A DNA stretch of 64,000 nucleotides from Entamoeba invadens IP1 (Eukaryota; Evosea; Mastigamoebida; Endamoebidae). The notes under the pieces are model-generated. The model saw only the letters and a list, made by a program, of their open reading frames with translations. It had not been told where the DNA came from and did not search any database. Below are positions 54,210 to 64,000 of this stretch, in pieces. The translations under genes and the position numbers were made by a program. Location: positions 5,761 to 69,760 of the forward strand of contig NW_004443523.1 of NCBI RefSeq assembly GCF_000330505.1, read 5' to 3'. Position 1 is the first letter of the stretch. Each line of letters opens with the position of its first letter.

Positions 54210-56440
54210 ATGAAAAAAGACTTGCCAATACAAAAGATTTTTAAAAATACATTTAAAGATGATTTTGATTTCGATTTAGTTGAATTTCCTTCTGTAGTTC
54301 CTAGTAAAACAGAACCGAAAGTGAATGTACATAACTATGAAATAATCGAAAAAAACAATATCCGAAAAAACCGTAAAATCTTCAATAAAACAACAAAAAA
54401 TACAAAATTATCAATTAAAAGAAGTGAAAATGTTGAAAAAGATTTTATCGACAAAAAAACTAAGCAAACAAACATAAAGAAAAAAATTAAAGAATGTTCA
54501 AAAAACGAAAAAGATAAAAAAGGATTGAAAAAAGAAAAAATATAAATTAGCAACTCAAACAATTCATCAAATAGATTATGTGCTTACACAAAACAACTTG
54601 CTTATGATAAAATGCCTTTTGATGACGAACATGTTATTGAACCAGATGATTTGTTTGTGTTGAGTAATTGTTTTTGCCCGCCTTTGACGGTCATTTCAAA
54701 AGAAGAAAAATACAACAATTACACAAAACTAGAAAATTGCAATTTATTTTCAATTTCTGGTGAAACACTTGAAGATGAATGTGATAACATTCAAAATAAA
54801 GAAATAATGGACGAAATTGCAGAAAATGATGATTGTTACTATTTTTATATTGGAATGAGTAAATGCGAATTTGAAAAGTATTACAAACTGATTACATCAT
54901 CGCAAGTTACTTTTGTAGGTATTCCAGATGTTAAAAAGTGTTGTTATTTTTCATTGGAAAAATCTACAATTTTCGGAAAAAGAAATAAAAATGCATCACT
55001 TTCATTCAAATCTTTGACATTTCTCGTTTTAGTTATACTGAAATTCGGATTAAACTATGTGTTGACTTTTGTGTTATTGCGTTTAGAAAGGTTTTGTCAT
55101 TTTTCAAAACGAGGGGAGGTGTGTTTAGAAAAAAATGAAAAGAATAGAAACAGAGGAAGAATACATTTTGAGAATGAAAAAGAATATGTCAAATTATGTA
55201 TCTAAACAATACCATGACTTTAAAAATCACTTTGGTGAGACAATTTATGAAAAAATGGTAGTTAAATTGGGAAATAGTCCAAATGTGTTGATTCCATTTG
55301 CACTTGGTAAAAAAGTTAAAGATTTGAAAATAATGCCAGAATAAAATAACAGTTACTGGGCAATCGATTCTAAAACAACAGCTTCAAATTGTATTTTAAC
55401 AAAAAAAATGGAAAAGTGAGAGAAAAAATGTATTCCAAAAAAAATAAATGGTTCGGGAATGAAATTTGAAATTAAAATGAACGTACAAGGATTTGTTTTG
55501 GATTCAAATGTTTGTGAAGGTTCAATAAACGATTCAAAATTGCACAGTTGTAACAGATCAATGGTTAAACCCGGTGAGTTTATTTTGGGAGATTTGGGAT
55601 ATTTGAGAAAAGATGAAGATTATATGGATGTTCCAATTAAAAACGCAAAAAGTGAAATATGCGAAGAAAAACGTGATTATTATCACAAGTTTAACAAAGT
55701 CCATTCCAAGTCAAGGAATGTCGTGGAACACGTTTTTGCGTCTTTGACAAATCAATTTCGTATTTTTAGATCAGTTTTTGGATTCAACAAAGAAGACTTT
55801 GGCTATCTCGTCAGAATTGCATTAACTTGTTATAATTTTTTATTGCCAAGAAAACCAGTTATTGATTTTTCTAAAACAATTCCATCTTTTGAACATAACG
55901 ATGAAGAATTGTATGTATTTATTGAGAAAGAAATGGACAACCTGAATGAAATATCAAAGTATGAGACGATTGACAATGATTCAATTTTGCAAAATTTTAT
56001 AAAAAAGTCAAAAAATAGTCAAATTGACAATTCTATTCCTGAATTTAAATTGAGTGAAATTGATAAATTTTCAAGTGAATTATTAAAAAGAAAAAAGAAT
56101 AAGGTGAAAATTATTATTTCAATTTATTTAGTGAAGAAAAAAATGCGACAAACGGTACAAAGAACAGATGAAAATTTGTTATTTTTAAAAAGGGAATTTT
56201 CTTCACTCAAAACTTCTATTGAAGATATACACCATTTAATCGGAAAAACATGTCAAACGAACAACAATAGTCATACGTCAGTAGAAAATGAAATATCAGA
56301 AATAAATATTACACAATTATCAAGTTGTAAGTCTTTAATAGAGGAAACACAGAAAACCAACCAAATAATAGACTGCAATGATAATGTCAGTGATATTTCA
56401 TTTGATTTGGATAAAAAACGTTTTTATGTTCTGAAACAGA
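54210..56440 (+). pseudogene. DDE_Tnp_4-type transposase (PIF/Harbinger or ISL2EU-like), decayed
   Basis: ATG 54210 opens a Lys-rich head. An in-frame TAA at 54543 is read through in the same phase to 55205. The segment FYIGMSKCEFEKYYKLI followed by LSFKSLTFLVLVILKFGLNY matches the HTH_Tnp_4 pattern (paired helices before the catalytic domain). A frame change near 55140 follows. The catalytic domain carries in-frame TAA (55342) and TGA (55417) stops: YWAIDSKTTASN (first Asp), GFVLDSNVCEGSINDSKLH, FILGDLGYLRKD (second Asp) and RNVVEHVFASLTNQFRIF (Glu). The tail is acidic with a coiled coil (LLFLKREFSSLKTSIEDIHHL). The reading continues, after one more frame change near 56440, straight into a Ulp1-like protease domain. 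No TIRs could be paired around it. Confidence 0.7.
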
Positions 56441-57094
56441 AACATTTATAGAGACAGATCCAATTTATCGTGTTAAAAACGGAAAATTAAATGATGATGA
56501 CATCTTGTGTATATCATCTCAAATATTGCATTATACACACATTGATAATTCTATTGTAGCATCTACATTTTTTTGAAAGCATTTTAATACATTTGACAAA
56601 ACAAATAATGATAATTCCTTAATAAACAGTCACAGAAACTTGGATTGTTATTTAAAACAACAATACATATTTTTCCTTTATTCTCCGGTTTACGTTCAAA
56701 TAGTCATTTATCTCTATTAATTTCACATAAACATGATGATGGGTTTGAATCATTTTTAGTTGATAGTCTTGGAATTGAAAAATACAATTTCAATACTCAA
56801 ATTTATTATTTGGACAAAATAAAAACATTTTTTTCTTGTTTTACGAGATTTTCGATTGAAAAACACAAAATTGAAAATGCAATATTAATTACTGATGTTG
56901 TTAGCCAAGAGAATGGAACAGATTGTGGTCGATTTGTACTGTTTTATATTTATTCAATTTTGATTAATCAGAACGAAGAAATACCAAAAATACTTGGTAA
57001 ACTTTCTTTCAGTCATTTTCAAAAATTTGTAGATGATTATTTATCAAGTGGTTTAAATTTTGGTAATAAAGAACAATTCGTACCAAGTAAATAA
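56441..57094 (+). pseudogene. Ulp1-like (C48) cysteine protease domain attached to the transposase region
   Basis: The segment ETDPIYRVKNGKLNDDDILC and ASTFF (56448-56575) matches the Ulp1 entry motif (LND, then an NTFF-like strand). A TGA follows ASTFF. After a frame change near 56670 come FPLFSGLRSNSHLSLLISH with the catalytic His (canonical HWxL), FESFLVDSLG with the Asp, and VVSQENGTDCGRFVLFYIYS with the Gln and the nucleophilic Cys. All members of the His-Asp-Gln-Cys set are therefore present. Ulp1/SENP enzymes cut SUMO-like proteins. Such domains are known as accessory genes of some MULE and other transposons. Here it lies directly downstream of, and probably fused to, a DDE_Tnp_4 transposase. 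Confidence 0.7.
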
Positions 57095-57223
57095 TTCAGT
57101 TATCATTGTGTTCATTTTTGTGAATATTTGTTATAGATTGATAATTGTTTTTTAATCGAAATGAAAATTGAAAAAGTCGAAAACACTGATTTAATAAAAA
57201 TGAATATTAAAATGACAAATATA

Positions 57224-58226
57224 AGCTGTTTTTCAAAAGTCGGTACTGTCATATTTTTAGAACTTCCTAAAGTCCCGTTTTTTATTTTTGTTTTTTCCTA
57301 AAAAAATAAAAAACAAAAAATCGAAAGTACAGACTTAATTTTGAAAAAATACCAATATCGTTCAATTATTTTCGTACAAATTCGGGAAAATATCGGAATA
57401 TTAGCCATCTTTTTCCAAAAAACCCGATCCCGTTATTTGATTTGACCATAACTCGATACTTCGCAACATATATTCAGTACTGTTGGCATAAAAGCACAAC
57501 AATTAACGTTTAAGTGAATTGGGATGGTGTTGTTTGTGTCGAGTTTTAACTGATAATTACTTTCGTTAAAAAAATATTTTCAATTAAAAACAAACATGTG
57601 GTTATCTTCTCTGAATAAAAAATAATGAAATAAAGAGTTCCAAAAACACCAAAAATTACAGCAAATGTTTGATAATTTTGACAGGCATAAGTCAAAATTG
57701 TCAAAGGGCAACACTAGAAAAATAATACAAAATAACAATATTGTTTTGTTATTGGATATTTTAAAAAAGATGTTCTCACTGAAATGCTCAAAAAGAATGT
57801 CGACTTTATAAAACCCAACAAAGATAAGTTATCAAATCATTTTGTTATTTTTATTGTTTTTGTGACAACACTACTAAGCATACTAATCTTCGAACTAAGC
57901 TTTTGTTTTGTGAATATTTCATTAATTATTAAAATGTTTGATAATGAAAAAATTTGACATTAAGTTTATTTGCTTTTGTACTAAAATGCACTTTTAGGAT
58001 CATTCGTGTTTTTTTGAAACAAAAATCCCGTTATTTCAAATTTTATATGGATTTTTTTAATGCTTAAAAATTCTTCAAGTAAAAAAATATTTTTTGAAGA
58101 CCGTTTTTCTCTTTTTTACTTGGAAAAAATAAGTGAATTTATTACAAAAAAACGATTCCCAAAAATAATAAACAAAATCAATGCAAAAAATCGGGACACC
58201 TCAGTACCGACTTTTGAAAAACAGTT
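57224..58226. mobile_element. Non-autonomous Tc1-like element, TA-flanked
   Basis: The left end AGCTGTTTTTCAAAAGTCGG (57224) and the inverted right end AACTGTTTTTCAAAAGTCGG (to 58226) agree over 25 bp with one difference. TA flanks both ends (57222-57223, 58227-58228). The TIR core TTTTCAAAAGTCG is shared with the DD34E Tc1 element 26637-28475. Of 1003 bp, only an 82-codon frame at 58060-58308 is open, and it runs across the right end, so no product is assigned. An inner palindrome of CCCGTTTTTTATTTTTG and its inverse lies at 57274-57322. Confidence 0.75.
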
Positions 58227-58228
58227 TA

Positions 58229-59425
58229 TAAATAACTTTGTAATTTATGCAATTATTCAAATTTATTGTAATAACAAAGTAAATAATACAATGTATATTT
58301 TGATATGATTGTTTCATTTTGATATTAACTTGTGTTTTAAAAAAATTTACAGTTCTGAGGATGGCAATTATTTTCTGAGGATGACAGAAATTAAAAGTTA
58401 CACTTTTACATCTATCTGAAATGTTTATTGAGTAAGTTACCATTTTTGAACACGTGAACACGTCATTTCACTTTTTAGATGTTTAAGTCCATGTTGATAA
58501 AGTCTGTTTGTTACACGACTTACTATCCTCAAAGATATTTATAGCACTGCCACTATTGATTTAAAAATCTATAATTAACATTGTATTTTTGAAGAATTTT
58601 TATAAAGAGAGTTTCCTTAATTGATTATATCAAAAATCGTCAAAACACAACAAAAACGCCAATTAATATATAAAATTGATTAAAAAATTAAAGATACATT
58701 TATTAAAATTAATAATGTATTATAAATAATAATAATTTAAACACATATTTCTTGTGTATATATGTTTTGAAATATAAATAAAACCGTTTAAAACAAAAAC
58801 AATAAATTTACAAATTTGTTTATTTTTCAATCGTTGTTTTATCGATCTTCAAAACATTGCGTTTTAGATATACGAAAATACATAATTTGTCATCGCATAG
58901 AGTATTAATTATCAGTATGTAATTTTTTATCAATTATTATTGTTTGAAATATTATGAATTGATTTATAATAAATTGTATTTTTTGTAAAAAATATTAAAA
59001 ATTGTTAGATTAATTTGTTTTGTGATTTTGATAAAAAAATCGACTTTTTCGATAATTTAAAATTTTCTTTACTGTTTTCATATAAACCAAGGTTGGTCAA
59101 GTGGTAAATCAAAAAAATAGAAATAAACTGTTTTTCAAAACTCTGTAATGGGATGCCTTGATTATTTGGACTTATTATTCCTAAATATTTTTTTCTTTAC
59201 TTAACCCTCATTATTTGTTATAATCATTTACTCTAAAAAAATCAAATAACGAAACTTATTTTTTTCTAATTTACTTAACAAAAAAATTTAGCATTTTTAT
59301 TTTACTTGAAAATATAAAAAACAAACTTGAGATTAAATTTTTAATTACCATAACACAAATATTGCCAAAAATTATATAATTCAATTTCTTCTTTAACAGA
59401 ATCAACAGGTTATGTCACAGAAAAA
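58229..59425. other. AT-rich stretch with a solo Tc1-like end
   Basis: TA followed by AACTGTTTTTCAAAACTC at 59126-59143 resembles the TIR core above and may be the left end of the Tc1 copy starting at 59426. No matching right end was found. Confidence 0.4.
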
Positions 59426-60433
59426 ATGAAAAATTATGAACGAGTAAAAAAATGCATTAAAAGATGGGAAATCATTTGGAACAATTTCAAAGGAGTGCGG
59501 TATGTAAAAAGACACGATTACAAAAAAAAAGAAAAAGTCAAACCGAGAAAAGTAGGAAAGCACAAGAAAGTGGGTACTCAAGTTGAAGTAAACGTTGTTG
59601 AAAAGACTTTAATTAATCCATTTTCTTCGTGTTTTTCTGTTTCTTCTGTTTTAAATATTTCAAATTCTACAGTATATTGCATAAGAAAAGCAAACAGATT
59701 TATATTCACTAAACAAATTAAAAGACCAACAATGACCACTACACATATAGCAAACCGTTTGAAATTTTCCAAAACACAAATCAGAAATGCTAGAAATATG
59801 AATGGATGGTTGAAAAACACTATTATCTCCGATGAAAGCAGATTCTGCATGTATTCTGATGGCAGATACGTCTGGAAGAGAAAGGGGGATCTAAATGAAG
59901 AGGCGTTTGTTTCAACCCCAAAATACAACAGAGGGGTGATGTTATGGGGAGCTATTGGCAAAAACTTTAAATCAAAATTGGTTATTGTTGAAGGTAAGCT
60001 GAAGGCTGAAGGCTACCAAAAATTGCTTGCGGACTCCAGTGTGTTTGTGGACGCCCACCATATTTACAAACATGGAATGACATTTCAACAAGATGGTGCC
60101 AGACCTCACACTGCAACGAGTACAATGGAATGGTTCAAAACTCTCGACAAAAAGCTCAGAGTTTTGGTCTTGAAAGATTGGCCAGCAAACAGTCCAGACT
60201 TGAGTCCCATTGAACACCTTTGGCACTACTATTACTTGATTGTTCGAAAAGAAAGAGAATTGTATGACAGTCTAGAAGAACTAAGAGCTGCGCTTATGAA
60301 AGCGTGGGATTCAATTGAAATTGAAACAATCAATGCTTACATTGACTTATTACCCAAAAGATTTGAACTATTTGTTGAAAATAAAGGAAACTTTATTGGT
60401 CATTTACATGCCTCGGAAAAAATTGCTTTTTAA
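59426..60433 (+). CDS. Tc1/mariner transposase, uninterrupted, long D-to-E spacing
   Basis: It runs for 335 codons from ATG 59426 to a TAA at 60431. The head has two basic/HTH-like regions, KNYERVKKCIKRWE and SSVLNISNSTVYCIRKANR, joined by a Lys-rich segment with a PRKVGKHKK hook. The catalytic residues are intact: IISDESRFCMYSDG, MTFQQDGARPHTATS and NSPDLSPIEHLWHYY. I count 39 residues between the second Asp and the Glu, five more than the classical Tc1 DD34E, because the segment KTLDKKLRVLVLKDW is longer. The dead copy at 5514-6478 has the same longer segment. A replaced N-terminal region is possible, as the first HTH looks weak. This is the best candidate in the window for a functional transposase, though its element ends are not clear. 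Confidence 0.85.
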   Translation: MKNYERVKKCIKRWEIIWNNFKGVRYVKRHDYKKKEKVKPRKVGKHKKVGTQVEVNVVEKTLINPFSSCFSVSSVLNISNSTVYCIRKANRFIFTKQIKRPTMTTTHIANRLKFSKTQIRNARNMNGWLKNTIISDESRFCMYSDGRYVWKRKGDLNEEAFVSTPKYNRGVMLWGAIGKNFKSKLVIVEGKLKAEGYQKLLADSSVFVDAHHIYKHGMTFQQDGARPHTATSTMEWFKTLDKKLRVLVLKDWPANSPDLSPIEHLWHYYYLIVRKERELYDSLEELRAALMKAWDSIEIETINAYIDLLPKRFELFVENKGNFIGHLHASEKIAF

Positions 60434-60580
60434 GAAAAAAAGACTGAAGATGCTGTTTTTTGCGGCAAAAAAATCGTCTTTGGTAAAACTATTTTTAAAA
60501 ATACGCAAATAAACGGGACATTAGGTTATATTGAATTGTTATTCCAAAAGATTCGATAATTTTTATCAAATTGTTTTTGA

Positions 60581-60900
60581 TAAATTAACAATTTATAAAT
60601 ATTTATCGATTTTTATGTTTTATTAGCACAATAAAAAAACATAATATAAATTAACAAAAAGATAAATTTAACATATGAATTTTATTAACATATTTTCTTG
60701 TATAATTAACACACCGAAAAAATAAAATTAATTAACGAAAAAAATAATTAACAATTTAAAAATATTTATCGATTTTTCTTGTAAAATTAACACAGCGAAA
60801 ATTTACAAATAATTTAACGCAATCAAAATTAACATCTTACTATTATTAACGTTTTTACATGTTAAATTAACAAACTAAAATGTAAATAATAAACGATAAT
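60581..60900. repeat. Degenerate direct repeats around TTTATCGATTTTT and AATTAACACA
   Basis: AATATTTATCGATTTTT occurs at 60598-60614 and 60762-60778. TTTCTTGTAWAATTAACACA occurs at about 60693 and 60777, each followed by CGAAAA. TTAACA-like words recur throughout. It looks like two to four copies of an 80-160-bp AT-rich unit with strong divergence. Confidence 0.5.
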
Positions 60901-60944
60901 TCAATAAAAATATGTATTTCAAATAAATTACATTGTACAATATC

Positions 60945-60987
60945 TGTTTGTAATTACAGAACGGTTACTGTTCTGTGATTACAAACA
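60945..60987. repeat. 18-bp stem hairpin
   Basis: The arms TGTTTGTAATTACAGAAC and GTTCTGTGATTACAAACA pair with one T-G wobble around the 7-nt loop GGTTACT. This is the longest and most G/C-containing hairpin in the window and lies in otherwise featureless DNA. Confidence 0.85.
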
Positions 60988-63900
60988 TTTATTTGTAATT
61001 ATTAATTGTATATTTTATTTGTTACAGAATCGACGGAGTAAAATATTTAAAACCACAATTAAACAAACATTATTTGATAATTAAACAATACCGTTTCATT
61101 GAAATTATATTTCAAAGAATGACTTGTTATATTTATTTAATTTATTATAAATTATAAACATAAAAAATGAATAAAATGATGTCATGTGCATGATCAACAT
61201 ATAAGACTATGGTCATTTTTCAACGTGGAATAAAAATTGCACCACAATTAACAACATTTTTAATTGTGATAAATCATTTGTGTTAGAAAAAAACTATTAT
61301 TTTAAACTTTTCAATATATCTTTCAACCTGTTTATAATTTTGTTGATACTTATTAATGTACAACATAATTGTTTTAGTATTGTATATTTAATTCTGAATT
61401 ATATTGTTAAAATAAATGTATTGTAAAATGTATAGCATTGGTCATTCAAAGTGCCAAACAATGACGATATAAGCAGTTGATTTGTCTGAAAAAAATACAT
61501 TTTAACAAACAGTTAGTTAATAATGACATCAATAAAAAACATGATTATAACTTCTTTTGTATTTTAATGAACAACAAAAACACCAAATTGAAAAATATAA
61601 AACATTGTAACAGTCCATTTGTTTCAAATCATAAACCAATAGAAGTTTACGCTTTACTTTGTTTAAACATTAAAAACACAACAATAAATTTAATTATCAT
61701 TATATGGACAGTAATATTTAAATAAGGTACAACAAATTGTGTATTAATATATCATTTAAAACAGCTTATATTTTACATATATATAAGTTGAAATCAATAA
61801 ACACGAAATTGTGACTTTTATGTATTTGAACTTGATTTTTTTGTAAAAAAACTTTTTGACATTTAAACAAAAGTGGGTAAATTCATTACTGATTCAACTT
61901 CAATACATATTTGTTGTTAAAAAACATTTCGTTGACAACATATCAACAACAATATTGAAATATGTTAACAAAAAATACATAACTATAGTTTTTAATTCAT
62001 GTTAATTCTTAGACTACTAAAAAAGATTTTAATGTCTGATGTACACGTTTAAGTGAGTCGCAAGTAAAATCCTAAAATTTGTGTAAACTGTGATACTTTT
62101 TTAATTTTACTGTTATCTTTTAAACTTTTAGTTTTATGTTACATTTTTACACATCGTAAAGTTACCACTTTTAAAATTTTAGGCTGTTTTTAAATCACCA
62201 GTGTAGCAATAAACGGTAAAACCCAATACACCAACTGTTGTTATCAAATTAATGAAAATTACTAATTAATTAATGCTTCCATTTTAATTAATCATAATAG
62301 TTGTGGTATTATCAAAATATACATGTTCACTTTTTGTGTTGTAATATAAAAAATGATAAAACGATTGTTAAAAATATTTGGATTAATATCTCGCTTGCAC
62401 ATCATTTTCAACAAAAAATTGTTGATATGAAAATTGAGGATATGGAAGTGATTGCACAATGAAATTATTAACAATTGTTTATGTTTGATTTTTCTTTGTA
62501 TTAACAAATCGTCAACGCAAACACATATAATTACAATTAATAATTGAGAATAACAATGTTATTAACAGTCATTATTTAATTAATAATTTAATTTAACAAT
62601 TACATTTGTATTAACAAATATGTATATCTATTATTAATGTATTTAAACTTTTAACTGTGTTGATAACTTTGTTATGTGAATAATTGAAAACACCTTTTTA
62701 CTAAAAGTTAATAAATGTATAATTATTCAAAGTAAATTTTAATGATATCAAAATATAAATCAAAAAATAACAGAAATGATCAATTGAAATATTTAATTTC
62801 GATTTGATTATAACTGTATATATTGTTAATCGTATGTGTATTAACGTAAAACAGACTATTTTAAAAAAATATAAATATAAAACTTGCAAACTTTTTTGTT
62901 GTTAAAAGTTTGGCATCAAACATAAACTGTTAGATTCGAATATAATTAATATGATTTATTTTTACAACCATTTTTATTATAGAAAATGTGTATATCTGTA
63001 TTAATAAGTATATTATGTAAACCGAATACCTCGACTACTAATAGGTTATAAACCATTATTAATTAAATGTTAATTATTGGATTTTAAAAAACAATAAGAA
63101 AATATAAATGATGTGATTGTTTTGAAATTGATAATTGATATCTGATGTGCCTGTTTAATTTATAAATAAATCATTTTTTTGGTTATCAACTACAATAACT
63201 TTTAGATGTATGAAATTTTATAAAACTTGTAACAACTCGAATGTTTTAAAAAGAAAGAAAAAATGCAACCAACAGTCAAGAAATTACTTTTATTTTGTTA
63301 TTTAATTTTATATATTACAACAACACCTGGAATTCAATTATGTTACGTCAAACTATTTAATCGGGCTTACATGATACCGAGAATTTACTTTTCTGAACTG
63401 TCTCATCTTTTCTTTTTGGTTTCATGTTATTGGTAATTCAGTTAGTGTTTATTTTCAGATAATGCCTTTTTGTAACGATATATTTAATACAATGTTTTTA
63501 ATATATTTTTGACAAATATTTCATAATATTACTTGTAAAAGAGGATCAATGTCATTGTTTGCATCCACAATAGTCATTAAGATTATAAGTTGTAAAGAAT
63601 CACATATCAATTACAAGTGTATATTATTAAAAAAAATACATCGACAGTTTTTAGTCTACAATATTATAAAGCAAATCTATACTCTAAAATACCACATACA
63701 AATAATACAGCTACGACTATTGTGTTAATAACGGGTTATTAATAACAAATTTTTGTTGCATGTTAGACGAAATTTTAATTATTAAATTGATTACAAAATA
63801 ATAATTTAATAAGTTATTATATATATTTTATTAAATAAAACTATAATAATTTTATAATAAATTATTATTTAATTAAACTATAAAAATATAAAATAATTAA

Positions 63901-64000
63901 TTATAACAATTATTGTTACAAACTTATAGTTAAGTTATTATTAATTTTAATAATAAATAAAAATAAAATCCCATAATGTTATTTTTAAATAGTAATTCAT
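60988..64000. other. AT-rich stretch without recognisable genes
   Basis: Frames of 60-82 codons exist (61477-61725 plus; 62292-62507 and 62701-62889 minus), but they are Ile/Phe/Asn-rich, without motifs, and look like chance. A word TCTGATGT-C--GTTTAA recurs at about 62035 and 63141. Nothing else is evident. Confidence 0.5.

Noticed and set aside
61477..62889. Three frames of 60-82 codons near the right edge
   Set aside because: No motif, very biased composition, no coding-like neighbours; best explained by chance.

Overview
The window looks like a nuclear scaffold of an Entamoeba-type amoeba, most likely Entamoeba invadens (inference). The base composition is extremely AT-rich. Genes are compact and apparently intronless. 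There is a very large transmembrane kinase with a CXXC-rich ectodomain, a hallmark of the Entamoeba TMK family, and there are divergent actin paralogs. The rest is packed with cut-and-paste DNA transposons (Mutator/MULE, Tc1-mariner, pogo, hAT), which fits the reported transposon load of reptilian Entamoeba. A run of exactly 100 N at 15421-15520 marks an assembly gap. I see no rRNA, tRNA or CRISPR.

Host genes are few. An actin-like gene lies at 25260-26300 (+). It lacks a usable start codon and most of subdomain 2. An intact but divergent 379-residue actin relative lies at 33843-34982 (-). A 1798-residue receptor-like kinase lies at 36578-41974 (-). Three fragments of the Hsp70 substrate-binding half (13213-13932, 19862-20130, 23725-23893) all lie inside inverted-repeat-bounded elements.

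Mobile DNA from left to right: a decayed unknown ORF (1-903); an internally deleted MULE (1164-2744); a decayed integrase that resembles Polinton/Maverick integrases (3689-4648); a dead Tc1 copy (5514-6478); a MULE with ~72-bp terminal inverted repeats (TIRs) (6632-9028); a dead hAT (10238-11962); a non-autonomous element carrying an Hsp70 fragment (12606-14898); a pogo-type MITE (15704-15879); a second dead hAT (16573-18440); a 5.5-kb MULE with 141-bp TIRs and a 9-bp target duplication that contains its transposase, two Hsp70 fragments and a nested MITE (19624-25107); a DD34E Tc1 element (26637-28475); pogo elements (28892-30893 and 32521-33628); a TA-flanked MITE with 41-bp TIRs (35361-35615); a second MULE with 141-bp TIRs and a 9-bp duplication (44556-47218); a MITE-like element (47466-48160); a 5.2-kb pogo element with reiterated subterminal motifs (48307-53550); a DDE_Tnp_4-type transposase followed by a Ulp1-like cysteine protease (54210-57094); a non-autonomous Tc1-like element (57224-58226); and the only uninterrupted Tc1 transposase ORF (59426-60433). 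From 61 kb to the end I see no gene.

The most notable items are the Hsp70-carrying MULE and its neighbouring Hsp70-carrying element, the transposase plus Ulp1 protease cassette, the two odd actins, and the pogo family with repeated AAAACCGCTT-like motifs. Nearly all transposase genes carry identifiable stops or frameshifts. Several TIRs are still perfect, so some of the movement was recent.
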